Below are positions 18,275-27,794 of a stretch of DNA of 64,000 bases, piece after piece. Within the stretch, counting starts at the first letter, position 1. The number at the start of each line of letters is the position of its first letter. The notes under the pieces were generated by a model. That model did no database searches, was not told where the DNA came from, and saw nothing but the letters and a program-made list of their open reading frames with translations. The stretch covers positions 4,154,001 to 4,218,000 of the forward strand of contig NZ_CP114771.1 in the NCBI RefSeq assembly GCF_027366395.1, written 5' to 3'. The translations under genes and the position numbers were made by a program. This DNA comes from Endozoicomonas sp. GU-1 (lineage in GTDB: Bacteria; Pseudomonadota; Gammaproteobacteria; Pseudomonadales; Endozoicomonadaceae).

Positions 18275-21200
18275 TCACAGCCCTTGCAGGAACTCTTCCA
18301 TCCAGTCATCGTTGTTGACCAGTTCTGACTCTGTCGCCAATGAATCCAATGTCGCCAACGAATCCAAATCCCATGCCACTATTTCATCAAGCCCAAATGG
18401 GTCTCTTCTCCTGTTCTCGCTGGCTTCATGCCATTCTTTCCGTGTTTCTGAATCCACTGCGTAGCTCATTTTGCAGATAGCAATGCTTAATTCAACATAA
18501 GTCATTCGGCTTCGGTGGGGTTCCAGCAGTTCAAGTTCTGCATTTCCCAATTCGCGAAAACGATCCAGAGCTTCCATTGCCGCGTCAAAGTCAGATAGCG
18601 GCCCTTGAATGCGACGGTTGGCAACCTGGTTCCCTTGAGTTGATGTGCTTGCCCTTGCTGGAAGTCCTTGCTGAGGGATTGATGTTACTACTGGCGTTTT
18701 TGCTGCCTCAATCTGTTCCAACTTGGCAACCACCGCTTTCTTAACGAGGTCTGGAACCATGCCGTCTTTATCATCTTTGATAACCGGGCCGAGTGCCGTG
18801 CATAAACGGGCGTTTAGCTGGCCGCTGCTGGCATAGTGTTCAAGAGATGACCAGACCGCAGGCTTTAATGGTTTATGGCAATTGATTAGACGAATAATCA
18901 GAGAGGGTGCCACCAGGTGTGGTATTTTTTTAGGCTTGGCTTTCTTGGGCTCTTTGGTTCTCGATTTTATTTGGGCTAATTTTGCCTCAAGCCTGATCGC
19001 ATAGAGATCGCGCTTGTCCTGAGGCTTTTTATACCATTGTTCTGTGAACTCGGTTGCCTTGAAAAAGGCGGTTAACTGTTGCAATGTCCAGTTCTTGATA
19101 ACAAAGCCGGTATCTCTCAGGGTAAACTCTGGATTTTGGAGTACCACCGGATCGCCATCGTCTGGCAAAACGGTTAGTCTGTGATTCTTGAATTGATATT
19201 CTGTTTGTTCAAGCTCAATTAACATGGCCGTGATAAAGCGCCACAGGCGTTCCTGGCCCGACATGGCGGGATCACCACCGACCATCACCCCTCTTTTATC
19301 ATCTGTTGACGCTCGGTTTGAAAAGCAGAGATCCGGTATTTTCCCTTGTTCCGGTAGAGAGTGGTTGGTGAGCAGCATTCCTGCCAGCAACCGTTGCTGA
19401 ATCGTGACATCAGGAGCGGTTTCAGGGGTAGCTTGATAGTCAAGACAGGCATCCATGAATTGCTGCATTTGGTGTGGTCCAAGCACCCGATGTAACCCGC
19501 GCCACTGTGAGATGGTGGGCAAGGTTTTGAATAGCTCATCCATCTTATCCGCGTATTTTGAGCGGTTATCTTCTGATTGTTGCCAGAGAATCTCCAGCAT
19601 CGTGCGTTTGGATTGCGTGAAGTCAAATCGCTGGCCAAGCTGTTGGCAAAGTGGTTTTAATGCATACCACTGTTCCTGAGTCGGGGCTGGCTTCAGGTTT
19701 CTGCACAGTTCAAGGTATTCCTGCCTCTCAGATTCAGGGAGTTGCGTTAGTGCAAATTTTGTTAAAGCCAGTGGTGCAGGAATGGCTAATGCCTGAGTGA
19801 GTACTCCTTTGCAGCGTGGATTTTCACGATATTTTTCCATCCAGAACTGGATACCAGTTCCTCCATGGATAGCCAATATCGGTAGCAATGATTTCAGCGC
19901 AGCACGAACAGCCACTCTGTCATTTCGAGGACTCTTGTGGGCAGCCAGATATTGTTGGAATTCGGCAATTTTCATGCGCCATTTTGCGGGCCCGGAGAAG
20001 AACAGGGCCAGTGCTTTCATTTGACTCGATTCTAAAAGATCTTCATCACTATTGTCGTCTCCATGTTCAGTGGTACAACCATACTGATTAAGACATTGGC
20101 GCAGTGTCTTCTCATTTTCAGTCAGTTTTTCTGCTGAGGGCAAACCAAAACTGGCAAATATTCGGCAAGAAAGTTTCAGAATATTCTTATTTTCATCCGA
20201 GGGTAGCCAATGCACGAACGCTTCCACCTTCGCCTTGTCGGGCAAGCCTTTGCAATTACACATGGAGGAAAAGGCCCGCAGCAGTTCCAGGCTGAATTCG
20301 CCGTTCACCTTCCAGCACTCCCACGCCATGAACGCTTCCACCTTCGCTTTGTCGGGCAAGCCCCTACTGCTCATCATGGAGGAAAAGGCCCGCAGCAGTT
20401 CCAGGCTGAATTCGCCGTTCACCTTCCAGCACTCCCACGCTTTGAGCGCTTCCACCTTCGCTTTGTCGGGCAAGCCTTTGCCATGACACATGGAGGAAAA
20501 GGCCCGCAGCAGTTCCAGGCTGAATTCGCCGTTCACCTTCCAGCACTCCCACACCACGAACGCTTCCACCTTTGCTTTGTCGGGCAAGCCCCTACTGCTC
20601 ATCATGGAGGAAAAGGCCCGCAGCAGTTCCAGGCTGAAGTCGCCGTTCACCTTCCAGCACTCCCACGCCACGAACGCTTTCACCTTCGCTTTGTCGGGCA
20701 AGCCTTTGCCATGACACATGGAGGAAAAGGCCCGCAGTAGTTCCAGGCTGAATTCGCCGTTCACCTTCCAGCACTCCCACGCCACGAACGATTCCACCTT
20801 CGCTTTGTCGGGCAAGCCTTTGCCATGACACATGGAGGAAAAGGCCCGCAACAGTTCCAGGCTGAAGTCGCCGTTCACCTTCCAGCACTCCCACGCCACG
20901 AACGATTCCACCTTCGCTTTGTCGGGCAAGCCTTTGCCATGACACATGGAGGAAAAGGCCCGCAGCAGTTCCAGGCTGAATTCGCCGTTCACCTTCCAGC
21001 ACTCCCACGCCACGAACGCTTCCATCTTCGCTTTGTCGGGCAAACCCCTACTGCTCATCATGGAGGAAAAGGCCCGCAGCAGTTCCAGGCTGAATTCGCC
21101 GTTCACCTTCCAGCACTCCCACGCTTTGAGCGCTTCCACCTTCGCTTTGTCGGGCAAGCCTTTGCCATGACACATGGAGGAAAAGGCCCGCAGCAGTTCC

Positions 21201-22603
21201 AGGCTGAAGTCGCCGTTCACCTTCCAGCACTCCCACGCCACGAACGATTCCACCTTCGCTTTGTCGGGCAAGCCTTTGCCATGACACATGGAGGAAAAGG
21301 CCCGCAGCAGTTCCAGGCTGAATTCACCGTTCACCTTCCAGCACTCCCACGCCACGAACGCTTTTACCTTCGCTTTGTCGGGCAAGCCTTTGCCATTACA
21401 CATGGAGGAAAAGGCCCGCAGCAGTTCCAGGCTGAATTCGCCGTTCACTTTCCAGCACTCCCACGCCACGAACGCTTCCACCTTCGCTTTGTCGGGCAAG
21501 GCTTTGCCATGACACATGGAGGAAAAGGCCCGCAGCAGTTCCAGGCTGAATTCGCCGTTCACCTTCCAGCACTCCCACGCCAAGAACGCTTCCACCTTCG
21601 TTTTGTCGGGCAAGCCTTTGCCATTACACATGGAGGAAAAGGCCCGCAGCAGTTCCAGGCTGAATTCGCCGTTCACCTTCCAGCACTCCCACGCCACGAA
21701 CGCTGCCACCTTCGCTTGGTCGGGCAAGCCTTTGCCATTACACATGGAGGCAATCTGTTTCAAGCATGGGTTAGCAGCAATCGCCTGAATGTTTTCCTCG
21801 CTTTCTTCTGCAAACTTTTTTATCTGAGTCTTGGAATTGAGCATGCTGGTAAGGCAGCTGGTATTGGTAATCTGCTGGGGATTGACAGCTAAAAAGAACG
21901 TGTTGGCCTTGGCAAAATAGCCTTTGAAAGTCTGAGAATCTTTAACAATGCTGAAGTTTTTTAACTTGGAAAAGAGGGAGTGTGCGGGCGGCTTTCCCCT
22001 GTCTCGCGCTAACTGGATTTTCCTGTCTTTGAGGTTTTTCAGAAGAGTCCCGGCATTCGTTAATATTGCTTGAATTTCTTGATTATTTAAATGTGTTCGC
22101 AGTTCATTTTGCTGGCTTACAGAAAATTCTGAAATTGATGTTCCACTGTTAATTTCTGTAGTGAGCGGTACACCCTCCATTGGTTCAGGCATGTCCTGCA
22201 CCATCGCTGAGGTATGTTCATTGCCAGTTAATAGCCTGTTGTCGCTGGTTTTTGGTAGATTTATTGATATCCCCGGAAGCGTGGAAGCGGCGTCAGCAGA
22301 CATGGCCGTGTCAGTCTCCATTGGCTCCGGATTACCCTGAACCCAAGTCGAAGAAGAGCGCTCAATACACGAGTTATTGCCAGTAACACGCCTGAGCTTT
22401 ATGGGGGAAATGGTCCCGGATTCAGGTTGCTGTTGATGCGGTGGCAACGCTCCAGTGTCCGTTGTTGTCTTTTCAATCTGGCGACCTGCCATGCTCCGCT
22501 TTCTTTTGCGTTTGCGGCTGGTTGACGGCTCGTCTCTTCCAGCTTCAGTAGATGTTAACCGGGATACAGTATCTGCGGTTGCTGAGGAGGAAGGTGACTG
22601 CAT
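18275..22603 (-). CDS. 38-aa-repeat family protein, copy 2
   Basis: 1442 aa from ATG 22603; a TTG ten codons upstream is possible, and a GGGAGG lies 17 bp before the ATG. The N-terminal region is the most divergent of the set (RKRKRKRSMAGRQ, IKLRRVT, and a different Met/Glu-rich stretch), and its 5' flank is unlike those of copies 3-5. The sequence from TEINSGTSISEFSVSQQ onward is close to copies 1, 4 and 5. The spacer to copy 1 holds two transposase remnants rather than the family spacer, so this copy probably sits at an older junction. It ends NNDDWMEEFLQGL. Function unknown. Confidence 0.8.
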   Translation of the reverse strand: MQSPSSSATADTVSRLTSTEAGRDEPSTSRKRKRKRSMAGRQIEKTTTDTGALPPHQQQPESGTISPIKLRRVTGNNSCIERSSSTWVQGNPEPMETDTAMSADAASTLPGISINLPKTSDNRLLTGNEHTSAMVQDMPEPMEGVPLTTEINSGTSISEFSVSQQNELRTHLNNQEIQAILTNAGTLLKNLKDRKIQLARDRGKPPAHSLFSKLKNFSIVKDSQTFKGYFAKANTFFLAVNPQQITNTSCLTSMLNSKTQIKKFAEESEENIQAIAANPCLKQIASMCNGKGLPDQAKVAAFVAWECWKVNGEFSLELLRAFSSMCNGKGLPDKTKVEAFLAWECWKVNGEFSLELLRAFSSMCHGKALPDKAKVEAFVAWECWKVNGEFSLELLRAFSSMCNGKGLPDKAKVKAFVAWECWKVNGEFSLELLRAFSSMCHGKGLPDKAKVESFVAWECWKVNGDFSLELLRAFSSMCHGKGLPDKAKVEALKAWECWKVNGEFSLELLRAFSSMMSSRGLPDKAKMEAFVAWECWKVNGEFSLELLRAFSSMCHGKGLPDKAKVESFVAWECWKVNGDFSLELLRAFSSMCHGKGLPDKAKVESFVAWECWKVNGEFSLELLRAFSSMCHGKGLPDKAKVKAFVAWECWKVNGDFSLELLRAFSSMMSSRGLPDKAKVEAFVVWECWKVNGEFSLELLRAFSSMCHGKGLPDKAKVEALKAWECWKVNGEFSLELLRAFSSMMSSRGLPDKAKVEAFMAWECWKVNGEFSLELLRAFSSMCNCKGLPDKAKVEAFVHWLPSDENKNILKLSCRIFASFGLPSAEKLTENEKTLRQCLNQYGCTTEHGDDNSDEDLLESSQMKALALFFSGPAKWRMKIAEFQQYLAAHKSPRNDRVAVRAALKSLLPILAIHGGTGIQFWMEKYRENPRCKGVLTQALAIPAPLALTKFALTQLPESERQEYLELCRNLKPAPTQEQWYALKPLCQQLGQRFDFTQSKRTMLEILWQQSEDNRSKYADKMDELFKTLPTISQWRGLHRVLGPHQMQQFMDACLDYQATPETAPDVTIQQRLLAGMLLTNHSLPEQGKIPDLCFSNRASTDDKRGVMVGGDPAMSGQERLWRFITAMLIELEQTEYQFKNHRLTVLPDDGDPVVLQNPEFTLRDTGFVIKNWTLQQLTAFFKATEFTEQWYKKPQDKRDLYAIRLEAKLAQIKSRTKEPKKAKPKKIPHLVAPSLIIRLINCHKPLKPAVWSSLEHYASSGQLNARLCTALGPVIKDDKDGMVPDLVKKAVVAKLEQIEAAKTPVVTSIPQQGLPARASTSTQGNQVANRRIQGPLSDFDAAMEALDRFRELGNAELELLEPHRSRMTYVELSIAICKMSYAVDSETRKEWHEASENRRRDPFGLDEIVAWDLDSLATLDSLATESELVNNDDWMEEFLQGL
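20207..21745 (-). repeat. 114-bp tandem repeat array, copy 2: 13 full units plus a terminal half
   Basis: Order from the N-terminus (site A-site B): N-FV, N-FL, H-FV, N-FV, H-FV, H-LK, S-FV, H-FV, H-FV, H-FV, S-FV, H-LK, S-FM, then CNCK-FV running into HWLPSDE. FV-type units dominate, and several units carry NGDF in place of NGEF or VESF in place of VEAF, variants not seen in the other arrays. Confidence 0.95.
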
Positions 22604-22633
22604 GGTTTGTTTGGAGGTCCTCCCTGTTTCCAA

Positions 22634-22962
22634 TTGGAGAATCGTTTGGGTGAAAGTCTCATACTGACTGTATTTTCAGGGTTTGCGCTCCACGCAATCC
22701 TCCATAGCAACAAATTTCGTCCGGCCTGAATGGGGTAACGGCCAAACACCGGTATGATGTTTACTGAAATACTACACCCAGTGAGAGGCCGCCCCGATGG
22801 AAGTATGTCAGCCGCTGGCGAAAACCGCTAATTCTTGCCACGTGGTGGTTTGACTTTCTTCTTGATATTCGCTTCCGGTTTCCTCTAATTTCAGGTAGGC
22901 ACCAATTTAACCTGCGTATATTGCCATTTTAACTGTAAAATGCTTGAGTCAGGGCAACTGGT
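22634..22962. other. Intergenic region between repeat-gene copies 2 and 3
   Basis: About 330 bp with no family spacer sequence. A short minus-strand frame reads IGAYLKLEETGSEYQEE but has no start and I do not recognise it. Nothing else is supportable; it may be a decayed insertion. Confidence 0.4.
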
Positions 22963-25900
22963 TTATCCTTGTAGGAACTCTTCCATCCAGTCATTGTTGT
23001 CTACCCGTTCTGCCTCGGTCGCAAATAAATCAAAATCCAGCGACAATAAATCAGAATCCGATTCCCAAATGTCAATGTCAATTTCGTTCAGCCCAAGAGG
23101 GTCTTTTTTTCTGCATTCCAAAGCTGAATGCCAGGCGTTTTGTGTCTGTTTATCCACATCATAATGGTTGATCTTTTGGAGAACACTCATTAACTGCGGA
23201 AGTATCATCTCTTTCCGATAGGGTTCCAATAGTTCAAGTTCTCTATTCCCCAATATCGGAAAACGATCCAGCTCTTCCATTGCCGCTTCAAAGGTAAATT
23301 TCGGCCCTTGAATGCTCCTGGTGGAATCCTGATCCCAAGGGGGTGTCGTGCTTGCAGGAGGTTGTTGCAGAGCGATTGCTGTTACTACGGGTGTTTTTGT
23401 TGCCTCAATCTGTACCAACTTTTCAGCCACTGCATTTTTAACGAGCTCAGGAACAACACCATCATTATCATTTCGGATAACCGGGCTGAGCGCCTTACAT
23501 AAACTTGTGGTTAGCTGGCCGTTGCTGGCATAGTGTTCCAGAGATGACCACACCGCTGGCTTTAATGGTTTTTTGTATTTGATGATATTGATAATCATGG
23601 AAGGTGACAGCAGAAATGCTGCTTTTTTAGGCTCAGCTTTCCTGGTCTCTTTGGTTCTTGCTTTCATTTGGGCTAGTTTAGCCTCAAGCCTGATCGCATA
23701 GGGTTCCCGTTTGTCCTGAGGCTTTTCATACCATTGTTCTGTGAATTCAGTTGCCTTGAAAAAGGCGGTCAACTGTTCCAATGTCCAGTTCTTTATAACA
23801 AGGCCGGTATCCGTGAGGGTAAAATCCGGTTTTTGGAGTACAACCGGTTCACCATCGGTTGGCATGACAGTAAGCTTTTGATTCCTGAATTGATACTCTG
23901 TTTGTTTAAGCTCGAACAGTATGGCCGTGATAAAGTGCCACAGGCGTTCATGGCCCAACATGACGTGATCACCATCAACAACCACGCCTCTTTCATCATC
24001 AGTTGACACCCGGTTTGAAAAGCAGAGATCCGGTATATCGATGTGTTCAGGCAGATAGTGGTTTGTCAGTAACATTCCTTCCAGCAACTGTTGCTGAGTA
24101 GCTACATCAGGAGCGGCTTCAGGTTTAGCCTGGTATTCAAGACAAGCATCCATGACTTGCTGCATTTTGTGTGGTCCGAGTACCCGATGTAACTCGTGCC
24201 ATTGTGAGATGGTGGGAAAGGTTTTGAATAGCTCATCCATCTTATCCGCGTATTTTGAGCGGTTATCTTCTGATTGTTGCCAGAGAATTTCCAGCATCGT
24301 GCGTTTAGATTGCGTGAAGTCAAATCGCTGGCCAAGCTGTTGGCAAAGTGGTTTTAATGCATACCACTGTTCCTGAGTTGGGGCTGGCTTCAGGTTTCTG
24401 CACAGTTCAAGGTATTCCTGCATCTCAGATTCAGGGAGTTGCGTTAGTGCAAATTTTGTTAAAGCCAGTGGTGCAGGAATGGCTAATGCCTTAGTGAGTA
24501 CTCCTTTGCAGCGTGGATTTTCACGATATTTTTCAATCCAGAACTGGATGCCAGTTCCTCCATGGATAGCCAATATCGGTAGCAATGATTTCAGCGCAGC
24601 ACGAACAGCCACTCTGCCATTTCGAGGACTCTTGTGGGCAGCCAGATATTGTTGGAATTCGGCAATTTTCATTCTCCATTTTGCGGGCCCGGAGAAGAAC
24701 AGAGCCAGTGCTTTCATTTGACTCGATTCTAAAAGATCTTCATCACTATTGTCGTCGCCATGTTCAGTGGTACAACCATACTGATTAAGACATTGGCGCA
24801 GTGTTTTCTCATTTTCAGTCAGTTTTTCTCCTGAGGGCAAACCAAAACTGGCAAATATTCGGCAAGAAAGTTTCAGAATATTCTTATTTTCATCCGAGGG
24901 TAGCCATTGCACGAACGCTTCCACCTTCGCTTTGTCGGGCAAGCCTTTGCCATTACACATGGAGGAAAAGGCCCGCAGCAGTTCCAGGCTGAATTCGCCG
25001 TTCACCTTCCAGCACTGCCACGCCAGGAACGCTTCCACCTTCGCTTTGTCGGGCAAGCCTTTGCCATGACACATGGAGGAAAAGACCCGCAGCAGTTCCA
25101 GGCTGAATTCGCCGTTCACCTTCCAGCACTCCCACGCTTTGAACGCTTCCACCTTCGCTTCGTCGGGCAAGCCCCTACTGCTCATCATGGAGGAAAAGGC
25201 CCGCAGCAGTTCCAGGCTGAATTCGCCGTTCACCTTCCAGCACTCCCACGCTTTGAGCGCTTCCACCTTCGCTTTGTCGGGCAAGCCTTTGCCATGACAC
25301 ATGGAGGAAAAGGCCCGCAGCAGTTCCAGGCTGAATTCGCCGTCCACCTTCCAGCACCCCCACGCTTTGAGCGCTTCCACCTTCGCTTTGTCGGGCAAGC
25401 CTTTGCTATTACACAAGGAGGAAAAGACCCGCAGCAGTTCCAGGCTGAATTCGCCGTTCACCTTCCAGCACTCCCACGCTTTGAGCGCTTCCACCTTCGC
25501 TTTGTCGGGCAAGCCTTTGCCATTACACATGGAGGAAAAGGCCCGTAGCAGTTCCAGGCTGAATTCGCCGTTCACCTTCCAGCACTCCCACACTTTGAGC
25601 GCTTCCACCTTCGCTTTGTCGGGCAAGCCCCTACTCCTCATCATGGAGGAAAAGGCCCGCAGCAGTTCCAGGCTGAATTCGCCGTTCACCTTCCAGCACT
25701 CCCACGCCATGAACGCTTCCACCTTCGCTTGGTCGGGCAAGCCTTTGCCATTACACATGGAGGAAAAGGCCCGCAGCAGTTTCAGGCTGAATTCGCCGTT
25801 CACCTTCCAGCACTCCCACGCCACGATCGCTTTCACCTTCGCTTTGTCGGGCAAGCCCCTACTGCTCATCATGGAGGAAAAGGCCCGCAGCAGTTCCAGG

Positions 25901-27537
25901 CTGAATGCGCCGTTCACCTTCCAGCACTCCCACGCTTTGAGCGCTTCCACCTTCGCTTTGTCGGGCAATCCCCTACTGCTCATCATGGAGGAAAAGGCCC
26001 GCAGCAGTTCCAGGCTGAATTCGCCGTTCACCTTCCAGCACTCCCACGCTTTGAGCGCTTCCACCTTCGCTTTGTCGGGCAAGCCTTTGCCATGACACAT
26101 GGAGGAAAAGGCCCGCAGCAGTTCCAGGCTGAATTCGCCGTTCACCTTCCAGCACTCCCACGCTTTGAGCGCTTCCACCTTCGCTTTGTCGGGCAAGCCT
26201 TTGCCATTACACATGGAGGAAAAGGCCCGCAGCAGTTCCAGGCTGAATTCGTCGTTCACCTTCCAGCACTCCCACGCCACGAATGCTTCCACCTTCGCTT
26301 TGTCGGGCAAGCCCCTACTACTCATCATGGAGGAAAAGGCCCGCAGCAGTTCCAGGCTGAATTTGTCGTTCACCTTCCAGCACTCCCACGCCACGAATGC
26401 TTCCACCTTCGCTTTGTCGGGCAAGCCTTTGCCATGACACATGGAGGAAAAGGCCCGCAGCAGTTCCAGGCTGAATGTGCCGTTCACCTTCCAGCACTCC
26501 CACGCCACGAACGCTTCCACCTTCGCTTTGTCGGGCAAGCCTTTGCCATTACACATGGAGGAAAAGGCCCGCAGCAGTTCCAGGCTGAATTCGCCGTTCA
26601 CCTTCCAGCACTCCCACGCCACGAACGCTTCCACCTTCGCTTTGTCGGGCATGCCTTTGCCATTACACATGGAGGCAATCTGTTTCAAGCATGGATTAGC
26701 AGCAACCGCCTGAATGTTTTCCTCGCTTTCTTCTGCAAACTTTTTTATCTGAGTCTTCAACTTGAGCATGCTGGTAAGGCAGCTGGTATTGGTAATCTGC
26801 TGGGGATTGACAGCTAAAAAGAACGTGTTGGCCCTGGCAAAATAGCCTTTGAAAGTCTGAGAATCTTTAACAATGCTGAAGTTTTTTAACCTGGAAAAGA
26901 GAGAATGTGCGGACGGCTTTCCCCTGTCTCGTGCTAACTGGATTTTCCTGTCTTTGAGGTTTTTCAGAAGAGTCCCGGCATTCGTTAATATTGCTTGAAT
27001 TTCTTGATTATTTAAATGTGTTCGCAGTTCATTTTGCTGGCTTACAGAAAATTCTGAAATTGATGTTCCACTGTTAATTTCTGTAGTGAGCGGTACATCC
27101 TTCATTGGTTCAGGCATGACCTGCACCATCGCTGAGGTATGTTCATTGCCAGTTAATAGCCTGTTGTCGCTGAGGGTTGGTAGATTTCTTGATAGGAAAC
27201 TGATCACTCCCGGAAGCCTGGAAGCTGCGTCAGCAGGTATGGCCGGTTTGGTCTCCATTGGCTCCGGATTAGCAGGTAGCGAAGTTGCAGAACAGACAAT
27301 ACGCCTGCTGTTGTCAGTAACACGCCTGCGCTTTATGGATGGGATGGGCCCGGATTCAGATTGCAGTTGATGCGGTGGCAATGTTCCAGTGACCGTTGTT
27401 GTCTGTTCCACCTGGTAACCTGACATGGATCGCTTTCTTTCTTGTTTTCGGCTGTTTGCTGGCCGGTGCCTTCCTGTTTCAGTGGCTGTTAACGGGGATG
27501 CCGTGTCTGCGGTTACTGAGGAGGAAGGTGACTGCAT
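22963..27537 (-). CDS. 38-aa-repeat family protein, copy 3 (divergent C-terminal region)
   Basis: 1524 aa, the longest copy, from ATG 27537 (GAAGAAACC precedes it; in-frame TTG at 27645 is an alternative). The N-terminal region and repeats are nearly identical to copies 4 and 5, and so is the first third of the C-terminal region. From about 24180 downward the protein is clearly divergent: LLTNHYLPEHIDIPDLC against LLTKHSLPEQGKIPDLC, FLLSPSMIINIIKYKKPLKP against LVAPSLIISLINCHKPLKP, and a rewritten last 150 residues that still end NNDWMEEFLQG. This is a mosaic of a homogenised front and a diverged tail. Function unknown. Confidence 0.8.
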   Translation of the reverse strand: MQSPSSSVTADTASPLTATETGRHRPANSRKQERKRSMSGYQVEQTTTVTGTLPPHQLQSESGPIPSIKRRRVTDNSRRIVCSATSLPANPEPMETKPAIPADAASRLPGVISFLSRNLPTLSDNRLLTGNEHTSAMVQVMPEPMKDVPLTTEINSGTSISEFSVSQQNELRTHLNNQEIQAILTNAGTLLKNLKDRKIQLARDRGKPSAHSLFSRLKNFSIVKDSQTFKGYFARANTFFLAVNPQQITNTSCLTSMLKLKTQIKKFAEESEENIQAVAANPCLKQIASMCNGKGMPDKAKVEAFVAWECWKVNGEFSLELLRAFSSMCNGKGLPDKAKVEAFVAWECWKVNGTFSLELLRAFSSMCHGKGLPDKAKVEAFVAWECWKVNDKFSLELLRAFSSMMSSRGLPDKAKVEAFVAWECWKVNDEFSLELLRAFSSMCNGKGLPDKAKVEALKAWECWKVNGEFSLELLRAFSSMCHGKGLPDKAKVEALKAWECWKVNGEFSLELLRAFSSMMSSRGLPDKAKVEALKAWECWKVNGAFSLELLRAFSSMMSSRGLPDKAKVKAIVAWECWKVNGEFSLKLLRAFSSMCNGKGLPDQAKVEAFMAWECWKVNGEFSLELLRAFSSMMRSRGLPDKAKVEALKVWECWKVNGEFSLELLRAFSSMCNGKGLPDKAKVEALKAWECWKVNGEFSLELLRVFSSLCNSKGLPDKAKVEALKAWGCWKVDGEFSLELLRAFSSMCHGKGLPDKAKVEALKAWECWKVNGEFSLELLRAFSSMMSSRGLPDEAKVEAFKAWECWKVNGEFSLELLRVFSSMCHGKGLPDKAKVEAFLAWQCWKVNGEFSLELLRAFSSMCNGKGLPDKAKVEAFVQWLPSDENKNILKLSCRIFASFGLPSGEKLTENEKTLRQCLNQYGCTTEHGDDNSDEDLLESSQMKALALFFSGPAKWRMKIAEFQQYLAAHKSPRNGRVAVRAALKSLLPILAIHGGTGIQFWIEKYRENPRCKGVLTKALAIPAPLALTKFALTQLPESEMQEYLELCRNLKPAPTQEQWYALKPLCQQLGQRFDFTQSKRTMLEILWQQSEDNRSKYADKMDELFKTFPTISQWHELHRVLGPHKMQQVMDACLEYQAKPEAAPDVATQQQLLEGMLLTNHYLPEHIDIPDLCFSNRVSTDDERGVVVDGDHVMLGHERLWHFITAILFELKQTEYQFRNQKLTVMPTDGEPVVLQKPDFTLTDTGLVIKNWTLEQLTAFFKATEFTEQWYEKPQDKREPYAIRLEAKLAQMKARTKETRKAEPKKAAFLLSPSMIINIIKYKKPLKPAVWSSLEHYASNGQLTTSLCKALSPVIRNDNDGVVPELVKNAVAEKLVQIEATKTPVVTAIALQQPPASTTPPWDQDSTRSIQGPKFTFEAAMEELDRFPILGNRELELLEPYRKEMILPQLMSVLQKINHYDVDKQTQNAWHSALECRKKDPLGLNEIDIDIWESDSDLLSLDFDLFATEAERVDNNDWMEEFLQG
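24904..26670 (-). repeat. 114-bp tandem repeat array, copy 3: 15 full units plus a terminal half
   Basis: Order from the N-terminus: N-FV, N-FV, H-FV, S-FV, N-LK, H-LK, S-LK, S-IV, N-FM, S-LK (MRSR), N-LK, CNSK-LK, H-LK, S-FK, H-FL, then N-FV running into QWLPSDE. The longest array in the window, with the most scattered substitutions (NGTF, NDKF, NDEF, VDGEF, LLRVF). Confidence 0.95.
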
Positions 27538-27794
27538 GGTTTCTTCGGAGATTACCTGTTTCCAGTTGGAGAATCGTCTGGGGATGACAACAATAGAACT
27601 GACCAGGTCAGCCCGGTAAAGTTCCAGGCAGCCGGTATCAAACAAGGCTGACCTGTTTTGTCAGGCACTCTGGCTGTGAGATGTGTTTGCACATGAGAAG
27701 CTTGCGAGAACCTTGGGATTCACCTTTAAAGAACGGGTGTCATTGGAATACGGGTTATAGAAGGTGTTTTTCACCGACAACGTGTGAATGCATA

